This document shows positions 58,859 through 64,000 of a DNA stretch of 64,000 bases, in pieces. The position numbers and the translations under genes were made by a program. The notes under the pieces are model-generated. The model ran no database searches. It saw only the letters and a program-made list of their open reading frames with translations, and was not told the DNA's origin. Source of the DNA: an uncultured Eubacteriales bacterium (GTDB lineage Bacteria; Bacillota; Clostridia; Oscillospirales; Acutalibacteraceae). Every line of letters starts with the position of its first letter. The stretch's first letter is position 1. Location of the stretch: the NCBI GenBank assembly GCA_910584745.1, contig CAJUDG010000004.1:186001-250000 (forward strand), read 5' to 3'.

Positions 58859-58887
58859 TTGAAACCTTGCCGGAAATCGTGTACAAT
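58859..58887 (+). promoter_or_regulatory. Promoter of the RING-finger gene
   Basis: TTGAAA (58859-58864), 17 bp, TACAAT (58882-58887), about 35 bp before the start codon. Confidence 0.65.
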
Positions 58888-58921
58888 ATCCCTTAAGATA
58901 CTCAATAACAAAAGGAATGGC

Positions 58922-59977
58922 ATGTTAAGTATGATAAACTTTACCGGCATCAAGTGCCCGGTCTGCGGCAAGGCGTTTACAGATGAGGACGATGTAGTCG
59001 TCTGTCCCACCTGCGGCGCGCCATACCACCGGGAGTGTTACCAGGAAAAGGGCCAGTGCATTTTCGATGACCTGCACGAAAAGGGGAAGGACTGGGCCCC
59101 GCCTCCGCCCCCAAAGCCCCCGGCCACAGCCGAGGTAAAGGACCGGGAATGTCCGGTCTGCGGGGGGTTGAGCGCCCATAGCTCCCAGTTCTGCGCCCAC
59201 TGCGGCGCGCCGCTGGCGGACCCACAGACGGCCGCATACAGGGGTCAGGCCGGCAGCCCTCCCCCAGCACAGGGCCAGTACCAGACCGGGGGGACGCCCC
59301 AGGGCCGTTACTATGGACAGATGCCGTTTATCTTCGACCCGATGGGCGGGGTCAGCCCGGCGGACACCCTGGACATGGGGGTAAGCTTCGGGGACGCGTC
59401 CAAGCTTGTGAAGCAGAACACCGCCTATTACATGCCAACCTTCCGCTATATGAAGCAGACCGGCCGCAACAAGTTCAACTTCTGCGCCTTCCTGTTCTCC
59501 GGGGCCTGGATGCTGTACCGCAAGCAGTATAAGTACGGCATTGTGGTGACGGTGCTGATGTTCCTTCTATACCTTCTATACCTGGCGGCGTCGGTTTTCG
59601 TGGCGACTCCGGCCCTTCTGGACCTTATGCAGCAGGCGGGCATTGACATTTCGTCGGGCGTGGGGATGGGCCTTACAAACGAGCAGCTGCTGGTGATAAG
59701 CCAGCTTATAGCCGAGGAGCCGTCGCTGTACCTTCAGCTGTGCCTGCCGATGATGTGCCTTCTGCTGATGCTGGCGCTGATGATATTCATCGGCGTCAGG
59801 GGCAATAAGATGTATATGCGCCACTGCATAGTGACCGTGCGCAGAGTAAAGGCCGCCGACCTTGCGGCGGAGCCCAACATGACCCTGGACCAGAAGGGCG
59901 GGGTGAACACCTCTGTGGCCGTGTGCATGTTTGTCTGTTACTTTTTGCTTGTGAATGTAGCGCCGTTATTACTGTAA
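58922..59977 (+). CDS. Prokaryotic RING-finger / zinc-ribbon membrane protein (DUF2628-like)
   Basis: 351 aa from ATG 58922 (AAAGGA 5 nt upstream). Residues about 8-45: KCPVCGKAFTDEDDVVVCP, then CGAPYHRECY and a last Cys, the Prok-RING_1 cross-brace pattern. A zinc ribbon follows (CPVCGG ... FCAHCG, about 80-100), then a Pro/Gln/Gly linker and from about 180 a membrane part with 3-4 helices, beginning KFNFCAFLFSGAWMLYRKQYKYG as in DUF2628. The role is unknown; bacterial RING proteins of this type have no shown ubiquitin link. Confidence 0.8.
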   Translation: MLSMINFTGIKCPVCGKAFTDEDDVVVCPTCGAPYHRECYQEKGQCIFDDLHEKGKDWAPPPPPKPPATAEVKDRECPVCGGLSAHSSQFCAHCGAPLADPQTAAYRGQAGSPPPAQGQYQTGGTPQGRYYGQMPFIFDPMGGVSPADTLDMGVSFGDASKLVKQNTAYYMPTFRYMKQTGRNKFNFCAFLFSGAWMLYRKQYKYGIVVTVLMFLLYLLYLAASVFVATPALLDLMQQAGIDISSGVGMGLTNEQLLVISQLIAEEPSLYLQLCLPMMCLLLMLALMIFIGVRGNKMYMRHCIVTVRRVKAADLAAEPNMTLDQKGGVNTSVAVCMFVCYFLLVNVAPLLL

Positions 59978-60004
59978 CTTTCCCCGGAGAAGGAGACGAT
60001 ACAG

Positions 60005-60889
60005 GTGAAAAAAATACGCAAGGCCGTTATACCCGCCGCCGGGCTTGGCACCCGGGTGCTTCCGGCCACCAAGGCCATGCCCAAGGAGATGCTGCCCATT
60101 GTTGACAAGCCCGCCATACAGTACATCGTGGAGGAGGCGGCGGCCTCGGGCATTGAGGACGTGCTGATAATCACAAACCGGGGCAAGGGCCTTTTGGAGG
60201 ACCACTTTGACCGGGCCCCGGAGCTTGAGGAGCGGCTTTCAAAGGCCCCCAATAAGTCGGCGGTCTTAGAGCAGGTCATAGGCATCTCGAAGCTCTGCAA
60301 CGTCTGGTACGTGCGCCAGAAGGAGACCAGGGGCCTGGGCCACGCGGTGAACTGCGCCAGGGCCTTTGTAGGGGGCGAGCCCTTTGCGGTGCTCTATGGG
60401 GACGACGTGATAATCGGCGAGGACCCGGCCTGCCTGCAGCTTATCAGGGCCTATGAGAAGTACGGCCTGGGCGTTGTGGGGGTCAAGGAGGTCACGCCGG
60501 AGGCCATACGCAAGTATTCCTCTTTGAAGGTCGAGCCCCTGGAGGACGGCTGCCTTCGGTGCACGGATATGGTGGAGAAGCCCAAGCCCGGGGAGGAGTT
60601 TTCACTGTACTCCATACTGGGGCGCTGCGTGCTGCCGCCGGAGATATTCGATATCCTTGATGAGACCCCGCCCGGGGCCGGGGGAGAAATACAGCTTACC
60701 GACGCCATGAAAGCCCTGGCGGTATCGAAGGGCATGATAGCCGTGGACTTTACCGGGACGCGGTATGATATGGGCAGCAAGCTGGGGGTCATGCAGGCCA
60801 ATGTTGAGGTGGCGCTCGCGCACCCGGAGATCGGCGCGGCCTTCAGGGAGTACCTTAAAGGGCTAATAGGGAGGCTCCAGACGCCATAA
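60005..60889 (+). CDS. galU: UTP--glucose-1-phosphate uridylyltransferase
   Basis: 294 aa from GTG with AAGGAG 9 nt upstream. KAVIPAAGLGTRVLPATKAMPKEMLP is the nucleotide-binding start (given as AAGLGTRVLPATKAMPKE), GDDVI and GRCVLPPEIF complete the GalU pattern. It makes UDP-glucose for glycolipid, teichoic acid or polysaccharide synthesis. Confidence 0.96.
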   Translation: MKKIRKAVIPAAGLGTRVLPATKAMPKEMLPIVDKPAIQYIVEEAAASGIEDVLIITNRGKGLLEDHFDRAPELEERLSKAPNKSAVLEQVIGISKLCNVWYVRQKETRGLGHAVNCARAFVGGEPFAVLYGDDVIIGEDPACLQLIRAYEKYGLGVVGVKEVTPEAIRKYSSLKVEPLEDGCLRCTDMVEKPKPGEEFSLYSILGRCVLPPEIFDILDETPPGAGGEIQLTDAMKALAVSKGMIAVDFTGTRYDMGSKLGVMQANVEVALAHPEIGAAFREYLKGLIGRLQTP

Positions 60890-60899
60890 CGCATAAAGG

Positions 60900-60931
60900 C
60901 CCGGGCGCAGCCGAAGCTGCACCCGGGTTTT
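60900..60931. terminator. Terminator after galU
   Basis: CCCGGGcGCAGC and GCTGCaCCCGGG with a CGAA loop, followed by TTTT. Confidence 0.88.
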
Positions 60932-60974
60932 CTGTTCAGCTTTCCGAAAGCATATGGCCGGCTTACTGTAGGCG

Positions 60975-61616
60975 TCATGCCCGTTTATCAGAGGCCTCAT
61001 AGCTCTCATACATGCCAAGGACCATTTCCCCAAAGCTTGACCCGAACTCCTCGTCATCCTCATCGTCAAGCAAATAGATAAAATCGCTTTTGGGCTTTCC
61101 GACCCGGCAGTCCGCAAAGTCAAGGATCCCGCACACCGCGTTTTCGTCGTTAAACAATATGTGGTTAAGGCTGAAGTCCCCGTGCAGCAAAGCCAGATCC
61201 TTTCTTCTGATTGGAAAAATGTCTTTTTCGTTATGCAGCCGGTACAGGAATTTTGCTATAATTTCCGCGTTTTGGAAAAGAGTCTCCTTATCAAGCTCTA
61301 TAAACTCCGCTTTAGACAGCTTTTTGCCCTTCAATCGTTTGGAGACGAAGTATGCGAACTCCTCCCGGCCGGCAGAAAACGTACCGCTGAAAAGGACATT
61401 GGGGATACCCAGCGGTTCCTTCTGCTCCAGTCCCCTCAACACCTGTATTTCGGTCTTCAGGCAGTCGCTTGCCTTTCGGTGCTTCGGGAGCTTCATTATC
61501 ATCTCGTCATTGAGGCAAAAAGCCTCTGAATGGTTTCCGCGTCCGATAAGCTCCACAGACCTTACCCGGACCAATTTTGAGGCTATATCCCTCGCCTGCT
61601 CTATAGAATACTTCAT
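60975..61616 (-). CDS. APH-family small-molecule kinase
   Basis: 213 aa. Kinase-like fold: VELIGRGNHSEAF (nucleotide loop), MIMKLPKH (Lys), catalytic loop LLHGDFSLNHILF (H-G-D-x5-N) and GILDFADC (metal Asp). Closest in form to APH(2'')-like aminoglycoside phosphotransferases but some 80 residues shorter, lacking most of the C-terminal helical part. It may phosphorylate a drug or an ordinary metabolite; resistance cannot be concluded. Confidence 0.78.
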   Translation of the reverse strand: MKYSIEQARDIASKLVRVRSVELIGRGNHSEAFCLNDEMIMKLPKHRKASDCLKTEIQVLRGLEQKEPLGIPNVLFSGTFSAGREEFAYFVSKRLKGKKLSKAEFIELDKETLFQNAEIIAKFLYRLHNEKDIFPIRRKDLALLHGDFSLNHILFNDENAVCGILDFADCRVGKPKSDFIYLLDDEDDEEFGSSFGEMVLGMYESYEASDKRA

Positions 61617-61763
61617 CAGTCATCTCCTTTCTGTTACAAAATAAACACAATAAGCGGTGAAAAGCAACCTTCCCACCGCTAAATGAAGACTTGGCTTCCA
61701 AACCCAGGGCTATGCGGCGCGCAGCTCGCCCGCTTTCCTGAAAAAGGGGACAAAACCTTTACC

Positions 61764-62228
61764 TTAGTTTCCCTGCTTCTGGCTGATGATCTTGTTCAGC
61801 TCCTCCATGAAGCTGTTGATATCCCTGAACTGCCTATAGACCGAAGCGAAACGCACATAGGCCACCTCGTCTACGCTCTTGAGCTTCTCCATGGCATAGG
61901 TGCCGATGCGCTGGGAGGATACCTCCTTGTCCAGCGAGTTTTGGAGCAGCACCTCGATCTCTCCTACGATATGCTCCAGGGTGTCTAAGGAAACCGGACG
62001 CTTCTCGCAGGCCCTGAGAAGGCCGGTCAAAAGCTTCTGCCGGTCAAAGGCCTCTCGGGACTTGTCCTTCTTGATGACAACGATGGGCACGCTTTCGATG
62101 ACCTCGTAGGTGGTAAAGCGCTTTGAGCACTTCAGGCACTCCCGGCGGCGGCGGATGCGCTCGCTCTCGTCTGTGGGGCGGGAATCCACGACCTTGCTCT
62201 CGGTATAACCGCAATAGGGGCATTTCAC
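61764..62228 (-). CDS. nrdR: Ribonucleotide reductase repressor NrdR
   Basis: 154 aa, family length. Zinc ribbon [13 protein letters not shown] ... [16 protein letters not shown], then an ATP-cone ([20 protein letters not shown]). It senses ATP/dATP and binds NrdR boxes before nrd genes. None of those genes is in the window. Confidence 0.97.
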   Translation of the reverse strand: MKCPYCGYTESKVVDSRPTDESERIRRRRECLKCSKRFTTYEVIESVPIVVIKKDKSREAFDRQKLLTGLLRACEKRPVSLDTLEHIVGEIEVLLQNSLDKEVSSQRIGTYAMEKLKSVDEVAYVRFASVYRQFRDINSFMEELNKIISQKQGN

Positions 62229-62435
62229 AGTGACTACATCTCCCTTAAAAAGAACTATTACGTTAAATTATACACTATATGTGGCGCAAAAGCAAGGCTT
62301 ATTTGTAAATTGATTTACATAAATATTGGATATTGCCAAAGCGGGGGGCATTTGACAAACCGCCGGGATTTGGTTATAATATATGGCGCATCGAATTAAC
62401 ATATATCGGCCGTTTGGGCCGGAAAGGAGATCTCA

Positions 62436-64000
62436 ATGGCTATCCTCACCGTAACGGACATCTCCCTTGCCTTTGGCGAGGAGACCATAATAGAAAATAT
62501 CAGCTTCGAGTTGCAAAAGGGCGAGCATGTGGGCCTTGTGGGGGTAAACGGCTCGGGCAAGACCACACTTTTCAAGACCCTCACCGGGGAGTATACCCCG
62601 GACACCGGCTCGGCCATATTCTCAAGGGAGACCGTGCCCGGGTACATGGAGCAGCACGTCTGCCGGGACCTTCATAAGACCGCCTTTGAGGAGGTCATGA
62701 CCGTCTTTTCCCATCTTACGGATATGGAGCGGGAGCTGGAGGACATTACACGGCGACTTATGCAGTCCCCGCCAAAGGAGGAGCTGGACGGGCTGATTCT
62801 GCGCCAGGACCGGCTCAACGAGGAGTACGCCGCGGGCGGCGGGCTCACCTGCCGGTCCCGGGCCCGGTCAGCCCTTCTGGGACTGGGGCTTACAGAGGAG
62901 CAGATAGGGAACAGGGTGGGGGTACTTAGCGGCGGGCAGAAGGCCAAATTGCAGCTTGCCAAGATGCTCTTGAGCGGGGCGAATCTTTTGCTTTTGGACG
63001 AGCCCACAAACCACCTGGACATCCAGTCAGTAGAGTGGCTGGAGGGGTTCCTCTTAAATTATCAGGGGGCCTATATCGTTATATCACATGACCGCTACTT
63101 CCTGGATAAGGTCACGGAGCGCACCCTCTTGATGCAGGGGAAGACCGTGGAGAGCTATAAGGGCAACTATAGCCGCCATCTTGAGCTGAAGGCCGAGAAG
63201 CGGCTGGCAATGGAGCGGGTGTATGAGAACACCAAAAAAGAGATAAAGCGCATAGAGGGCATCATCGAGCAGCAGCGCCGATGGAACCAGGAGCGCAACT
63301 ACGTCACCATCGCCAGCAAGCAGAAGGCCATCGACCGGCTGGAGGCCACCCTTGAGAAGCCGGACCAGGACCCCGAGAGCATACGCTTTCAGTTCAGCGC
63401 CAGCAGAAGGAGCGGCGATGACGTGCTCACTGCCGAGGACCTGAGCCTGAGCTTTGGGGGGCCGAAGATATTTGAGAAGGTCAATATGGAGATAAAGCGC
63501 GGGGAGAAGATATTTCTGATCGGTCCCAACGGCTGCGGCAAGACCAGCCTTTTCAAGATACTTCTGGAGCAGTACCGGCCGGACACGGGCTTTGTGAAGC
63601 TGGGGGCCGGGGTGGACCTGGGCTATTACGAGCAGTCACAGATGAGCCTGCACGACGGCAAGGAGGTCATCGACGAGATCTGGGACGAGCACCCCCGCAT
63701 GACCGAGACCCAGGTGCGAAACGCCCTGGCGGTGTTCCTATTTAAGGGCGAGGACGTGTTCAAGCCCGTGGGGGCCCTCTCCGGCGGGGAGCGGGCGAGG
63801 ATACTGCTGCTGAAGCTCATGCTGTCAAAGGCCAATTTCCTGCTGCTGGACGAGCCCACGAACCACCTGGACATAGGCTCCTGCGAGGCGCTGGAGGATG
63901 CGCTGTCGGGATATGACGGCACTTTGTTCGTGGTAAGCCACGACCGCTATCTTATCAACAAGCTGGCGGATAAGGTGTATGCCCTGACCCCACAGGGCGC
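62436..64000 (+). CDS. ABC-F family ATPase (3' end outside window)
   Basis: 521 codons visible; ATG 62436 with AAAGGAG 6 nt upstream. Two ATPase domains: Walker A GVNGSGKTT and GPNGCGKTS, signatures LSGGQKAKL and LSGGERARI, Walker B LLLLDEPTNHLD twice, joined by a basic linker with KQKAIDRLE. There are no membrane segments, as in ribosome-acting ABC-F proteins (EttA, Uup, YdiF group). The subgroup, including antibiotic-protection types, is not resolved without the end. Confidence 0.93.
   Translation, partial: MAILTVTDISLAFGEETIIENISFELQKGEHVGLVGVNGSGKTTLFKTLTGEYTPDTGSAIFSRETVPGYMEQHVCRDLHKTAFEEVMTVFSHLTDMERELEDITRRLMQSPPKEELDGLILRQDRLNEEYAAGGGLTCRSRARSALLGLGLTEEQIGNRVGVLSGGQKAKLQLAKMLLSGANLLLLDEPTNHLDIQSVEWLEGFLLNYQGAYIVISHDRYFLDKVTERTLLMQGKTVESYKGNYSRHLELKAEKRLAMERVYENTKKEIKRIEGIIEQQRRWNQERNYVTIASKQKAIDRLEATLEKPDQDPESIRFQFSASRRSGDDVLTAEDLSLSFGGPKIFEKVNMEIKRGEKIFLIGPNGCGKTSLFKILLEQYRPDTGFVKLGAGVDLGYYEQSQMSLHDGKEVIDEIWDEHPRMTETQVRNALAVFLFKGEDVFKPVGALSGGERARILLLKLMLSKANFLLLDEPTNHLDIGSCEALEDALSGYDGTLFVVSHDRYLINKLADKVYALTPQG

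Noticed and set aside
61654..61680. AGCGGTG/CACCGCT hairpin considered as a tRNA arm
   Set aside because: No acceptor stem, anticodon arm or T-arm sequence could be fitted around it.

Overview
The window looks like chromosomal DNA of an anaerobic, GC-rich Firmicute of the class Clostridia, probably an Oscillospiraceae/Ruminococcaceae-type gut bacterium. This rests on gene content, not on a database match: two T-box leaders (leuA, ileS), a partly conserved darA-holB-ricT-trmN6-rsmI block as in Bacillus, MurE with a DNxR motif that suggests meso-DAP peptidoglycan, a 2[4Fe-4S] ferredoxin, NrdR, BspA-type leucine-rich-repeat surface proteins and SLH domains. Most sigma-A promoters found have a 17-bp spacer.

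Layout. 1-1.4 kb: start of a secreted CAP/BspA-like protein (minus strand). 1.6-5.2 kb: an ArsR-controlled zinc/cadmium efflux operon (arsR, GNAT, free-standing HMA metallochaperone, methyltransferase, P1B-2 ATPase). 5.2-12.1 kb: a candidate small RNA, two lipoproteins sharing an N-terminal module, and a MarR-controlled heterodimeric ABC exporter. 12.1-19.6 kb: nucleoside phosphorylase, an RHH regulator with a 42-bp palindromic operator, then the rsmI/trmN6/ferredoxin/ricT/holB/darA block, a monofunctional transglycosylase and an RNA methyltransferase. 19.7-25 kb: DtxR/MntR-like regulator, amidase, two paralogous genes for proteins of 47 and 52 residues, T-box plus leuA, and a sodium:solute symporter.

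25-38 kb is an accessory region, AT-richer in part and heavily decayed: a PD-(D/E)XK-like nuclease gene fused to a broken recombinase, large serine recombinase remnants carrying a frameshift and an amber codon, a 5'-truncated ABC ATPase with its permease and an SdpR/ArsR regulator, an intact tyrosine integrase, a 1.2-kDa-residue-scale (about 1209 aa) BspA/SLH surface protein, a small HTH/hypothetical pair, an ICE-type sigma factor and a further recombinase fragment. Several inverted repeats and short direct-repeat sets lie between these genes.

38-64 kb returns to core genome: a paralogous pair of membrane-anchored unknown proteins around a GNAT and a HAD gene, T-box plus ileS and a HAD hydrolase, an FGGY sugar kinase, an ECF sigma/anti-sigma pair, a two-component system overlapping an HtrA protease, a minus-strand operon (YhhN, murE, GyrI-like, pepC, murF, GNAT), a prokaryotic RING-finger membrane protein, galU, an APH-family kinase, nrdR and the start of an ABC-F ATPase. 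No tRNA, rRNA or CRISPR array was recognised. The least explained items are the twin small proteins at 20.8-21.1 kb with their TTTATAAA repeats, the candidate RNA at 5.3-5.5 kb and the repeat-flanked promoter at 1.4-1.6 kb.
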